64,000 nt of DNA. Source: Cyrtodaria siliqua (Eukaryota > Mollusca > Bivalvia > Adapedonta > Hiatellidae). The translations under genes were made by a program, and so were the position numbers. Location of the stretch: NCBI GenBank assembly GCA_037043455.1, contig JAWPHD010001440.1, forward strand, positions 124,001-188,000, in the 5' to 3' direction. Of this stretch, positions 36,050 to 46,539 are shown one piece after another. The notes beneath the pieces were generated by a model. The model was given only the letters and a program-made list of their open reading frames with translations, was not told the DNA's origin and did no database searches. Every line of letters starts with the position of its first letter. The first letter of the stretch is position 1.

Positions 36050-36340
36050 GTCAAATTGTGTATTGTAGCCTTTTTAAGCTGCAGTAGCCGTAACTTTTAG
36101 CTTATAAAACACAAAATAATTACATTGACAAAATAGCACAACTACCATTATTGAATATTTACTAAAAAGAAACAAGAAGTTTTGATGGAATTCAGTAGTG
36201 GTACAAAAAAAAGAAAAGTACCACTCCAAGCCCACACTAAAGTAATACTTGCAGACGGACTCTCTCGACAGTTATATGATGCAAGATATACTATACTTCA
36301 AGTATAACGCGCTAATAGACACCACGTGACCAACAGTAAT
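36050..36340 (-). mobile_element. Degraded relative of the TTAA/tRNA-like MITE
   Basis: Words cgtaacttttagcttataaa, acaaaataattacattgac, gaatatttactaaa and cgcgctaatagac parallel 61425-61720 in the same order. The tRNA-like core is largely eroded and terminal repeats are not intact. Confidence 0.65.
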
Positions 36341-36369
36341 ATATAGGGGGTCTTACATGAGTACTCCTT

Positions 36370-36525
36370 CATTATTGAATTTATTAAACTCGTTAGCAAA
36401 AATGATATAATGCTCGGCAAGACTCATTCATTATTGAATGTATTAAACTCGTTAGCAAAAATGATATAATGCTCGGCAAGACTCATTCATTATTGAATTT
36501 ATTAAACAAGTTGGCCAAATAATAT
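36370..36525. repeat. 59-bp tandem triplication
   Basis: Word cattattgaatttattaaac starts at 36370, 36429 and 36488, with aaaatgatataatgctcggc between. The third copy is diverged. Confidence 0.9.
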
Positions 36526-36734
36526 AATGTGAGGCTCTGAATTATGAATGAGAACGAATGTAAGGTTCTATTTATACATAACTCACATATCCACGTTTAT
36601 TGCATTTGGCCTGTCGCTTTAACACATAAACCGTGGGAAATGTATCATAGTCATCATCGATTTTTTTTGACAATGCATACTAGGCTTATTTGCATACTTA
36701 TATAACTAGTGGTATATCGAAAATATAGAATTGT

Positions 36735-37060
36735 GTTATTCCACTCCCACACCGTAAGTTATGTGATAAATGTAAATATTCCACTCCCACACCGTAAGTT
36801 ATGTGATAAATGTAAATATTCCACTCCCACACCGTAAGTTATGTGATAAATGTAAATATTCCACTCCCACACCGTAAGTTATGTGATAATATAGAATGGT
36901 GTTATTCCACTCCCACACTGTAAATTATGTGATAAATGTAAATATTCCACTCCCACACCGTAAGTTATGTGAAAAATGTATGTAAATATTCCACTCCCAC
37001 ACCGTAAATTATGTGATAATATAGAATGGTGTTATTCCACTCCCACACAGTAAGACAAGT
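36735..37060. repeat. 40-bp minisatellite
   Basis: Eight or so units of ccactcccacaccgtaagtt plus atgtgataaatgtaaatatt. Two units carry an alternative linker (atatagaatggtgttatt). Confidence 0.92.
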
Positions 37061-38089
37061 GTTAATTGGTTTATTGTTAAAAGGTGCATTATTGAAAGGC
37101 CTATTGTTTAATTATTGGTGCTTGGTGACTTAAAAAAAAACAACATATTAGAGCTATATATATTTTTTGCTCAAATCATTTTCGCCAAATGCTAAATGTT
37201 AGAGCCATTTTGAAAATTTCTTCTCATTTGGCTCCATTGGCGATGGCCAGAGGGGATCCTGATATGCTTTTCCTATGGACAGTGTCCTTTTAGAAGCGTA
37301 AAATATTGAATTGGGTTCATAGGTTTCAGTTTTAAACATGGGAGGGTATATACTGAAAGGAAAAGGAAACTCGACATGGGAATTTCCACTATATATTGTA
37401 TGTACAATATGCTGCTGTTAATCAAATGGTACATGGCTACGTAAAATCTTTCCTTTCGGAAAAAATACTTAAACAACACGTAACACAGCAAATAGTATTC
37501 CTGTAAAGTTTCATTATTGACAGAGTACGTGTTTGGCAAAAAATTAGGATGCAAAATTTTGCAAACTCTTTACGTTATATATAGTACTGAACTGGCTCAA
37601 TTTTTCAAAGAGGAACTTCAACATTTATGAATTTCTTGTTACAACATGTACTGTCAGGGCCGTACAAATAAAATATTTAGCCACTAGTCACCCTGTCAAA
37701 AGTGACTTGTCCCAAAAATTGTCACTAGTCCCAAAAAATGGACACAAGTCCTGAATTATTTTGATTTCTCAATATGTTAAAACTGCGTCTTATTTAAACG
37801 GATTTGGATACTCATTATAAATTCATTATACACAGTAATTGAAACAGTCCTTATTTACTCTTCAGACAATTAATGCATGTAGATTGTAGGCTTCCATTGG
37901 GTGAAACAGTAGCGTTAGTAAGAATCTTATGCTACACAGAGGAGCATCCTGGAGTGACTTCTGAGCTTCTTGTAGATACTGGGATGCACACGCTTTATGA
38001 GGTTCTTGTCTGAGCCAGACACAATCACGGGTACAAGGTTAGGGTTGGTTGTGGCAAGCTTGGGATAAGCCTTGCAGAATTTACAAAAC
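37061..38089. other. Fragments of CAGGG-ended elements
   Basis: 37225-37258 (ccattggcgatggccagagg ... gatcctg) is the inverse of the terminus at 19219. 37656 onward starts CAGGGCCGTACAAAT with repeated gtcccaaaaattgtcactag. A 65-residue minus-strand ORF (37927-38124) contains FCKFCKAYPKLA, a Cys-x2-Cys pair that could come from a transposase zinc finger, but it overlaps the LINE edge and cannot be assigned. Confidence 0.35.
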
Positions 38090-38095
38090 ATCTTG

Positions 38096-39301
38096 TTATC
38101 ATCAATCGTTATTCCAGTCCCCAAACCTGGAAAGGATCATACGGACCCAATAAATTATCGCCCTATTGCTTTAACGAGTTGTATATGTAAAGCCATGGAA
38201 CGAATGATTAATGAGAGACTCGTTTGGTACCTGGAGTCCAACAAGCTGATAACAAAGTATCAAAGTGGATTCCGGCGCCAACGAGGCACAACAGACAATC
38301 TCATTCGATTTGAATCATTTATTAGGGAAGCTTTCATAAAAAAAGAACATCTAGTCGCTGTATTTTTTGACTTGGAGAAAGCTTATGATACTGCATGGAA
38401 GTACGGTATTATGAATGATCTTCATGACCTTGGTCTTAGAGGCCGATTACCCATTTTTATAGAGAAATTCTTAGATGATAGACAATTTCGTGTCCTCAAC
38501 CCTCTCTGATATTCATGAACAGGAGATGGGTGTTCCACAGGGCAGGATACTCTCTGTCACACTTTTTAATATAAAGATTAACAGTATAGTAAAATGCATC
38601 AATCCAGGTGTGGATTGTTCGCTATACGTTGACGACTTTGTTATATGTTATCGTGCAAAAAACATGAATACTATCGAGAGACAATTACAACAATGTCTAA
38701 ATAAACTTCAGATCTGGTCTGATGAAAATGGTTTTAAATTTTCTAAGTCTAAAACTAATTGTATGCACTTTTGTCAACTTCGTAAACATCATGAAGACCC
38801 TCATCTAACACTGGATGGGTAACCAATACCAGTAGTGGATGAGATAAAATTCCTTGGTCTTATTTTCGACCGTAAATTAACGTTTATACCACACCTTAAA
38901 TACTTGAAGGCCAAATGCCTTAAAGCTCTTAACTTACTTAAAGTTGTTGCAAACACCAATTGGGGAGCAGATCGAAAAGTCCTCTTGCGACTTTACAGAT
39001 CTCTTATCAGATCCAAGTTGGACTACGGCTCGATAGTATATGGGTCGACCCGCAAGTCGTACTTGCAGATGCTCGACCCTATACATAATCAAGGATTACG
39101 ACTCGCCTTAGGTGCCTTTCGTACATCACCAGCCAAAAGTCTATATGTTGAAGCTAATGAACTATCACTGTCTCATAGACGGGACAAATTAGCTCTTCAA
39201 TACGCCATTAAATTAAAGTCTAATCCTTCAAACCCAACTTTCGATAATGTTTTTAATCCTAGTTGTGAACCTCTTTTTGATCGAAAACCGAAGGCCATTT
39301 G
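38096..39301 (+). pseudogene. LINE ORF2 fragment: reverse transcriptase and thumb
   Basis: Readable in three pieces. The first (to about 38500) has the fingers motif NYRPIALTS, GFRRQRGTTDN and motif A FFDLEKAYD. After a frameshift near 38500 come motif B (GVPQGRILS) and motif C (YVDD, the catalytic aspartates, where related elements often have YADD or FADD). A stop at 38819-38821 is followed by VDEIKFLGLIFDRKLTF and the thumb with the typical ALNLLK and SKLDYGS words. The reading ends at a stop at 39299. Relatively few lesions suggest moderate age. Confidence 0.88.
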
Positions 39302-39360
39302 ACCATTTGGTCTTCGTATTAAACCAAAATTAAGAGACACTGAAATCGACCTAAATTTGA

Positions 39361-40281
39361 TTGCCAAGTACAAAGTACCACAAATTCCACCGTGGACTTT
39401 GGAAACACCAACAATTATTTTTGATCTTTGTAATAATAACAAATCCAGCATTTAATGAAATTAAATCGAAATACAGTAACTTTCAACATATCTACACAGA
39501 TGGCTCTAAAGATGGAGATAAGGTAGCTGCAGCAGCTGTTGTTCACAAACACAGCATAAAGAGCCGCCTGCCTGACAAGGCCTCTATCTTTTCAGCTGAA
39601 CTTAAGGCAATTGAACTTGCCTTAAATTATATTCAGGAATCTGATGATGAGCATTTTGTAATATTTTCTGATTCCCTTTCATCTCTTCAAGCACTGGGTA
39701 ATATGAAACACGATAACCCAGTTGTGCTTCAACTTTTAGAAAAGTACAGTTCTCTTATAATTGATAATGTTATTATTTTCTGCTGGCTTCCAAGCCATGT
39801 AGGAATACGTGGTAATGATAGAGCTGACAGTGCTGCTAAGGCAGCAATAGATTTACATATAACTAATACCAAATTACCTTATACTGATTTTAAAAGTTGT
39901 ATTAACACATATATTCGTAACTCTTGGCAAGCCGCTTGGGATTTGTCAGTTAACAATAAACTCCATCCAATTAAACCGTTACTCGGAGAATGGCGTTCTT
40001 CTAGTAGACCCATTCGTCGAGAGGAAGTTGTCCTAGCCCGGTGCAGGATAGGGCATACACGTTATACTCATTCATATTTATTACAAGGTGAGCAATTACC
40101 AGAATGTATGCCCTGCTTTGCACCGTTAACGGTCAAACACATATTATTGGAATGTGTAGACTTTGATCCTATGCGTCAAAGGTACTACAATGTTAATACT
40201 ATGAAAGAGTTATTTGATACTGTAGATTTTAGTCTTGCTTTAGATTTCCTGAAAGAGATCAGACTATATAAATCATTGTAA
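39361..40281 (+). pseudogene. LINE ORF2 fragment: RNase H domain and C-terminus
   Basis: RNase H active-site residues are all visible: YTDGS (first Asp), SAELKAIELAL (Glu), FSDSLSSLQAL (second Asp) and GNDRADSAAK (last Asp), with WLPSHVGIRGN in between. A C-terminal zinc-knuckle-like end follows (CMPCF, then HILLEC). The true frame is entered after a frameshift near 39450, so the first residues of this ORF are out of register with the element's protein. Confidence 0.9.
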
Positions 40282-40508
40282 TGTGTTCTTATATATATTT
40301 ACTTGTTTATATACCCGTTGACGGGCATTTGTTGATTTACATACATAGTTTATATTACATCTGATCATCCCTTATTTTTTAATAGTTTTATCTTTATATA
40401 TTTACATTAATTTTTAATTTATACTTCATTTTTCATAAATTTTTGCGCACAATATGACCTATTTATGTGTCGACGTGCCGTAAAACACCATTCATTCATT
40501 CATTCATC

Positions 40509-41621
40509 CTCATGATACACTAACCACAAGAAGGTATCTAACCAGTGTTGTTTAAAAGTCCTGTTACATTTGTTTACATCATATTTTTGACTTTTTGGTT
40601 GTCTGTGAATCACATTCTACATTTTTCCTATTTTTTTTATTTTTATTTTCACTTTTACTTTCAATCTGAATTTTTAACACCGAAAAAGTTCAACAAACTC
40701 ATTTTTGAAATGTCAACATTAGTTAGCACTGCCGAATATGAATCAAAGTCATTATGTATATCAGTTTGTTTTGTTTTTATTTCATTTTTTGACAACTCAA
40801 TTCTTCGAACGTAATTAATACACTAACTATGTTCAAACCGTTACCCCACCCACCATTCATGCCTGGTACAAGTACGTCCAACAGTACACTGAGAAACAAC
40901 TTCTTTTTCCTTGCAGTATATATTTGTTAAACACAATCGCATTGTACTGGTATATGAAATACTTGTCTACCCTTGAACAGACAAAGCTAATGACTGTTAA
41001 TTAACTTAATATACATGTGATGACTGCATTAACTGTGTATAATGAATGTAGCCTAAAATATTGACCTCTGACCGTAACCTAATATCACAATGGGCAATTA
41101 GGTTGCAAAGTTTATAAGGATACATGACGATCTTGAAGTATTTAAATGACTACCTCGTTATTAATGTAGTATAATTTTGACTTTAAATCAGCTTGCATAT
41201 ATAATTAAAAGTCTATACAAATTTGCCAATTTAAATTTTTCTTTGTTATTCTATCATAGGTTTAAACATAAATGGTGCAATATAAGGCCAAAAAAAACAA
41301 CACCTGTGTTTCCGGTTTTTAAGGGGCCGACCCTAACACTTTTTATGAAAAAAAAATTGTTCTGAACAATGATTTATCACAATATATCGGGGTAAACTGA
41401 CATCACAGAAAAACTTTAAGTTGTATCATCAACTTGTTTAGGGTTCATGTAGAATCTCACAATATCTTGCTCGAAAAAAAAAAGAAAAAGAAAAAAAAAA
41501 TGCCTTATCGACCTACCCTATTTTTTTAGAGCATGCAATAGCAAACACAACTTTTTTTTTTTCCCGCCTAATCAACAAGTAGCATGCAAAAACAATTTCC
41601 ATCAAACTATTCCAATAATTA
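40509..41621. other. Intronic DNA with a partial TTAGGCC-type MITE
   Basis: 41284-41520 carries ggccaaaaaaaacaacacc, tgtgtttccggtt, gggccgaccctaac and cgacctaccctattttttt, matching the ends of the MITE at 58523-59108. No gene is supported. Confidence 0.5.
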
Positions 41622-41847
41622 TTAACCCATAACCTGCTACATATATATAATGGACTGTTCTGTTTTTGAATTAAGACCATTCCATTTATGTGCCAAAGGA
41701 GTGTTTTGGGTAAAATGACTGATCAGTAGCTGGACATTGTAAACCCAGATTAGCCTGCGAGTAAACCCTGATCAGCCTGCGAGTTACTTACTCGCAGGCT
41801 GATCTGGGTTTACAATGAATGCAAAGGCTATTGTAGTCGTGCTTTAA
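41622..41847. mobile_element. TTAA-flanked palindromic MITE (agcctgcNag family), copy 3
   Basis: TTAA at 41622-41625 and 41844-41847. The interior has gaattaagaccattcc, then a long hairpin between gatcagcctgcgagtta and actcgcaggctgatc, then tttacaatgaatgcaaaggc. Opposite orientation to the copies at 15507 and 32693. Confidence 0.75.
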
Positions 41848-41935
41848 GGGAGGTCCTTTGCAGTGCCCCACAACTGGCAACTGGATTTTGACCATGTTGA
41901 GGTCAGGTTGCAACAAGGTTGTGTTCCCAGTCCCT

Positions 41936-42449
41936 TGTTCCAGCCAAAGTGTTTTTTTAATTTTTCAGACATCACATGATTCAACTAGTACCTAAAAGTG
42001 TATATCAGTGAAACGGACATTTTTAGTGGTTCATATAAATTTATACAGTACTTTTCAAAATCGGTTGATAAATAAAAAATTCAAGTCTGAAAGTTGTTTT
42101 TGATGGGGCATTTTCAAAAAATGTTTGCATCATAAATCAGAAAAGAAATCAGTGTTTTTGTTTGTTTTCTTCAGAGTTTTTATCAAAAAATGGTTTTAAT
42201 GTAAATTAAGACACTGTGAATGTATTAAGGCTAACTGTAGTTACATGTATTAGAGATTGTTTAAGTTGCTGCAGCTGTCACATCGATGGAGAAAGTACCA
42301 TAACAACAAATATTTTGGCTGTTCACTTTCCAAACAATTTTCAAAACTAGGTGTTTTTTTTACTATCAAAAATCCCAGTCCCATTGATACATAATTTATG
42401 TATTAATGCTAAAAATCCTTTGGCTAAAACAAGCACTCCAAACAAAAGG
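41936..42449. mobile_element. Hairpin MITE splitting a decayed copy of the exon 2 boundary
   Basis: Imperfect ends ccttgttccagccaaag and ctttggctaaaacaagcac; inner words catttttagtggttcatata and caaaatcggttgataaat match the hairpin MITE at 50103-50507. It lies between two halves of a copy of the MEGF8 exon 2 acceptor region (41905-41935 and 42450-42475). Exact ends are uncertain by several bases. Confidence 0.5.
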
Positions 42450-42508
42450 TCAAGGCCATCTGTCTGGAGATTGATAGATTTAACAATGTTGTGTTTTCCT
42501 GTTTTCAG

Positions 42509-42672
42509 CCCAGTCCCCTGACAAGGCCATCTACCTGGAGTTTGAGTTCCTGAACACAGAATGTTCGTACGACTTTCTGTTTATATTTGACGGACATTCC
42601 TACACGGATCCCATGTTGGCCAGTCTCAGTGGAAACAATCTACCAGATCCCATCATAGCCAAGTCCGGCAAG
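42509..42672 (+). CDS. MEGF8: MEGF8 coding exon 2: rest of CUB core
   Basis: Acceptor ctgttttcag ends at 42508. Joined in phase 1 to exon 1 it reads AQSPDKAIYLEFEFLNTECS and on through YDFLFIFDG, the CUB segment with the acidic YD..FDG motif found in calcium-binding CUB domains, then PIIAKSGK. It ends in phase 0 at AAG|gtgagg. Residues 55-109. Close in pattern to vertebrate MEGF8. A decayed copy of its first ~25 coding bases lies just upstream at 42450-42475. Confidence 0.92.
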
Positions 42673-43434
42673 GTGAGGGAACTATTTTATTCTCAGATAT
42701 AATTGAATTTCTTGTCACATGTGAAGTTAGTAGTCTGGAATAGTGTCTGCAGCATAAGGGTTCAACGTGAAAGTAATGTATCCGATCTTTATTTATACTT
42801 GTATAGTTAAGCAGTTTTGAAGGGTTAAGGTTATGTTATCTAGGGAAAAAAAACACATTGTTTTACATCAAATCTCTTAAAAAGAAAACAGGTCATTCTT
42901 ACATGGAAATGTATTACCAAAAAAAGTTTATAAAAGTGTTCATTTTTATTTGACAGTTGCTGATATAAGAAATAAAACATTTCCAGCGGGTGTATATTAT
43001 CCCAGATTAGTACGGTACCTGGTGGGGGGGACTTGAAGTTCATCGATAGCAAGGGTCGCAGGCCCGCGGTTTCGATGTGTTTCAAGTCCCAAACACCAGG
43101 TTTTAATATTGCACAATATAAACTCGCTGGAAATACTGTATAACTTATCTGACATGGATTTTTATGTACATTTTGTCGAGAGATTGAACAAAATACAAAT
43201 TCTCACAACTTACATTTTATGCCCATCTCCCAACATCAAACAAGAAAAATATGCACCTTCAACCTATTCAAATGTGTTGTTGGATCGTATCGTCGCTTAA
43301 AATAACGCTTTCCATCACATTGTTGTTTTGCATCTGACGATTAAAAATGGTTAATTTACCTGACGTCAGAGTTATTGTATATATGGCATACAGTAGGATT
43401 TTTCACATGACCTTGAACTCTGGTTTATGTAAGA
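42673..43434. other. Intron 2, first part
   Basis: No gene or assigned repeat. The intron runs 42673-43705. Confidence 0.5.
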
Positions 43435-43705
43435 CATTGGTGTACCTGTTGGTTAATCTTTGACACCTACCATGATTCATATAATAATTCTTACCATTGA
43501 CATTTGATCATGTTTATATTTCGGATGTTCATGTACATGTACCTGTTTTAGTTTGCCTTTGTCTTACATGCATATTTCAGGTGTAAATGTACCTTTAATC
43601 TCGTTTGTGTTTCAGATGTTTGTGTACCGTTTGACCCTATTTATATTGTACATTTTAAACGTGTTGACCCATTGACCTTCAACCCAGTCTGTGTTTAAAT
43701 TACAG
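43435..43705 (+). repeat. Decayed tandem copies of the exon 3 acceptor
   Basis: Exon 3 begins ...ttacag|ATGCTGGTATATCTGTTC. Upstream are ttggtgtacctgttgg (about 43439), ttcggatgttcatgtacatg (43522), tttcaggtgtaaatgtacct (43576) and gtttcagatgtttgtgtacc (43609), each resembling acceptor plus exon start with substitutions. Spacing is irregular, about 50-90 bp. Confidence 0.55.
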
Positions 43706-44867
43706 ATGCTGGTATATCTGTTCAGTGACAGAAATTACGAGCGAATCGGGTTCCGTGCACGATACTCCATCCAGGACTGTCCTAACAACTGCTCCAACCA
43801 GGGCAACTGTCTCCACCACAAGTGCCTGTGTTTCCCAGGCCGCACGGGGCAATTGTGCGAAATCGAGCAGTGTCCAGACGACTGTGGGGAGCACGGGCAG
43901 TGTGTGATGACAGACGATCTGTCATCATCGTTTTGTAAATGTGATTTGGGTTATTCAGGGTACATGTGCAATATTTCGCTCAATGACACTGAGGGTGGTG
44001 AGTACTGGTACGAAGTCACGCCTAGTGGCACAGGGTTTGCGGCTCGATCAGCCCACGCTGGGACTCTGGTGCCACAAAACAACTGTCTGTATATATTTGG
44101 GGGGTTTACTCTCAACTCTGTAGCCAGTGATCTCAAACGTTTCTGTTTTGATATAAACAAGTGGGAAGACATCCCACAGTCTCAGCCGTGGCCTAAGGGT
44201 CGTTATGAACACGCAATAGCTCAGTTTGGTTACGGGTTTTTTATGTTCGGAGGTATAATGGACGATGGATCATATAGTAACGAGCTGTGGTATTTTAATG
44301 TCACCTCCGAAGACTGGAAATTATGTGCGGAAAATAGCACCGTCCAACCGCTAAAACTTTCCGGGCATACTCTTACAGTTGTAGAAAATGATATTTATTT
44401 ATTTGGCGGGAAAACATTTGACGGTCAATTCTGGTCCGATATGTATAAGGTCTCTGGTTCTGAACCGGATGAATGGCATATCGTTATACCTCTTGGTGGT
44501 AAATCATCGGAAAGACGGTTAGTCGGTCACTCAACGGTTTATCACAAGGAATCCAAATCTCTCCTCATATACGGTGGGTACTCCCACTCGCAGGACCAAC
44601 CCCGCTACGGCTCGCACACAAACAATCTACACCTCTTCCACGTCGAGAATCGAATCTGGTCTCAAATCAGATATTACATCGATGGGGAGGGACAGAACAT
44701 TCCAAGTCAGCGATCGTTCCACTCGGCGGCCATCATGGGTAACTACATGATCATATACGGTGGAAATACGCACATACATCACAATCTGGAGCTGTGTTAT
44801 GATTTTGATATGTACCTGTATCACCTGGGGTGTCACACCTGGGTCAGAATAGATCATCTGATGGGAA
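43706..44867 (+). CDS. MEGF8: MEGF8 coding exon 3: CUB end, two EGF domains, kelch blades 1-5
   Basis: A single 1162-nt exon, residues 110-496. MLVYLFSDRNYERIGF closes the CUB domain. Two six-cysteine EGF domains follow at about 134-160 and 165-197. Five kelch blades then show the diagnostic Gly-Gly pairs at 241-242 (YIFGG), 291-292 (FMFGG), 343-344 (YLFGG), 399-400 (LIYGG) and 461-462 (IIYGG), each followed by the aromatic W-containing strand. The order CUB-EGF-EGF-kelch is that of MEGF8; attractin is related but differs downstream. Ends in phase 1 before gtaagt; reading on would stop within six codons, which supports the donor. Confidence 0.95.
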
Positions 44868-45596
44868 GTAAGTTTCCACTTTGAAGTTTGATTTTATGTA
44901 ATATTTAGTACAAAAAACCTAGGTTATTCTTTCACGCCTTCAGGTTTTGTAGTAGTTTTCTTTTTCTTTAACTTTGCTACTAATGCAAACTTCAGCCAAT
45001 AACCATGTGCATGTGTCGCCCTTGAGGAAAATTTAAGCCAGTAATAACTAGAATTTTGATCCAGCACATTAAAGAACGAAGCTATCATCTGGTATGCTGG
45101 AAGCCATGTCGACTTTGTGATATTACACTAGTGTTATACAGGTGGTAAGCCATGCACAGTTGCAGCTGACAATCGGCATGATTTGTGAAGCATATTTATA
45201 AACAGAACGGTTCCCCAGGATGTTTATTCGTAACAGATAATCTGGCTGCCAGTTTTAAACTTTGACAAAAAAACAAAACAGTTTACAGTATAAGTATTCA
45301 TATTTTTGTAGACAATCAAATTTAATGATTTAAAATGCATTTTTTTCAAATACTAGTAGTAGATAAAATACGTGTATATATAACATTATTGTATTGGGAG
45401 CCTTATAAGTAATGGTGAGGTTACCAAAGTAGAAGGGTTATTCACCCGCCTACCGAATGTTGAGGAAAGACCTGCATTACTCGAGGTAATTTTATATGGG
45501 GACAAGAAATAGAGAATTGTCACATTTCGTCAGAATGTGCGACCATTAAATGCTTGATATAATGTCGCAGGATTATAAATCTCAAAAACAGTAATA
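44868..45596. other. Intron 3, first part, with a dispersed repeat
   Basis: 45055-45215 (ccagcacattaaagaacgaa, ctatcatctggtatgctgga, gatttgtgaagcatattta) recurs at 48905-49065 in intron 4. The segment looks like a reversed relative of the SINE body at 34300-34400 (ttccagca versus tgctggaa). The remainder is unassigned. Confidence 0.55.
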
Positions 45597-46485
45597 ACAA
45601 GAAATATCACTGTAAGTGATAAATGCCCCCGAAGTGTCCTTTGACCTCTAAGTATGACCTTGACCTTGGAGCCATGGACCTGGATTTTGTGCATGACACG
45701 TCGTTTGGTTGTGGTGAGCACTTGTGCCAAGTTATCTTGAAAATCCATCCAGGCATGCAAAAGTTATTGACCAGACAAGATTTGACCTTTGACCTCTAAG
45801 TGTGACCTTGACCTTGTGGCCACAGACCTGGATTTTGTGCGCGACACATCGTCTTCTTGTGGTGAGCACTTGTGCCAAGTTATTTGAAAATCCGTCCATG
45901 AATGCCAGAGTTATTGACCGGACACAATTTGGCTTTTGACCGCCAAATGTGACCTTGAAGACCTGGGTTTTCCGCGCGACACATCGTCTTGTTATGATGA
46001 TCAGTTGTGCCAAGTTATTTAAAAATCCCTGCAGTGGTTGTGACGTTACGGTCCGGACACGAAATTGCGCACCTGTTTTTGACCTATAAACTTCAATTGT
46101 ATCCTTGACGTTTGAGGTACGGATCTGGGTTTTGCGCGCGACACATCGTCTTGTTATGTTGATCACTTGTGCCAAGTTATTTAAAAATCCCTGCAGGGGT
46201 TGTGACGTTACGGTCCGGACACGAAATTGCGTACCTGTTTTTGACCTATGAACTTCAAGTGTGACCTTGACCTTTGAGGTACGGACCTGGGTTTTGCGCG
46301 CGACACATCATCTTGTTATGGTGATCACTTATGCCAAGTTAATCAAAAATCCATGCAGGGGTTTTGAAGGTACAGTCCGGACACGAAAAGCGGAATGACT
46401 TACAGACAGACAGACAGAATCCGGACGGACGGACGGATGGTGCGATAACTATATGCCCCCGAAATTTTTTCGAGGGCATAAAAAA
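45597..46485 (-). mobile_element. Pearl/HINE-like element of a distinct family, minus strand
   Basis: On the minus strand the 5' end is TATGCCCTCGAAAAAATTTC GGGGGCAT (a hairpin), then ccatccgtccgtccgtccgg microsatellite, then about five ~150-bp cores (ccaagttatttNaaaatcc, gcgcgacacatcgtcttgtt, gaccttgacctttgaggt on the plus strand). The 3' end has TTCGGGGGCAT, hairpin TATCACT-TAC-AGTGATA and TTTCTTGTT. The 5' and 3' words are inverse of each other. Its core sequence is unlike the AGCTCTACTG families but the layout is the same. Confidence 0.75.
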
Positions 46486-46539
46486 TACCAGATTCAAGAC
46501 GAGGTCATTATAATCATTACATTTCTTCAGTTGTAGGAC

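Larger units (their letters stand above)
38090..40508 (+). mobile_element. 5'-truncated non-LTR retrotransposon (I-group LINE with RNase H)
   Basis: Contains the reverse transcriptase and C-terminal RNase H parts of ORF2, then a 3' UTR ending gtgccgtaaaacaccattc and tandem cattcatt units (40485-40508). RNase H downstream of the RT and a short tandem tail fit the I/Nimb/Ingi group common in molluscs. The 5' end, including the endonuclease domain and ORF1, is missing. Two internal stops and at least two frameshifts make it inactive. It sits in MEGF8 intron 1 in the sense orientation. Confidence 0.88.

Noticed and set aside
37927..38124. Minus-strand 65-residue ORF with a Cys-x2-Cys pair as a transposase gene
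   Set aside because: Too short, and its start lies in the LINE edge; kept only as a possible remnant in the neighbouring entry.
43691..43705. Upstream start of the exon 3 ORF (MFKLQ) as a gene start
   Set aside because: The preceding ttacag acceptor and phase-0 joining to exon 2 restore a complete CUB domain, so this is an internal exon.
43700..44857. Minus-strand and alternative-frame ORFs over the kelch exon
   Set aside because: Shadows of the MEGF8 exon; the plus-strand frame has domain motifs and correct splice phases.
43706..44867. Attractin instead of MEGF8
   Set aside because: Attractin shares CUB-EGF-kelch-PSI, but the SQPD spacer, the PSI series with NPTLGMCFEGDF and the EGF in exon 13 follow the MEGF8 pattern.
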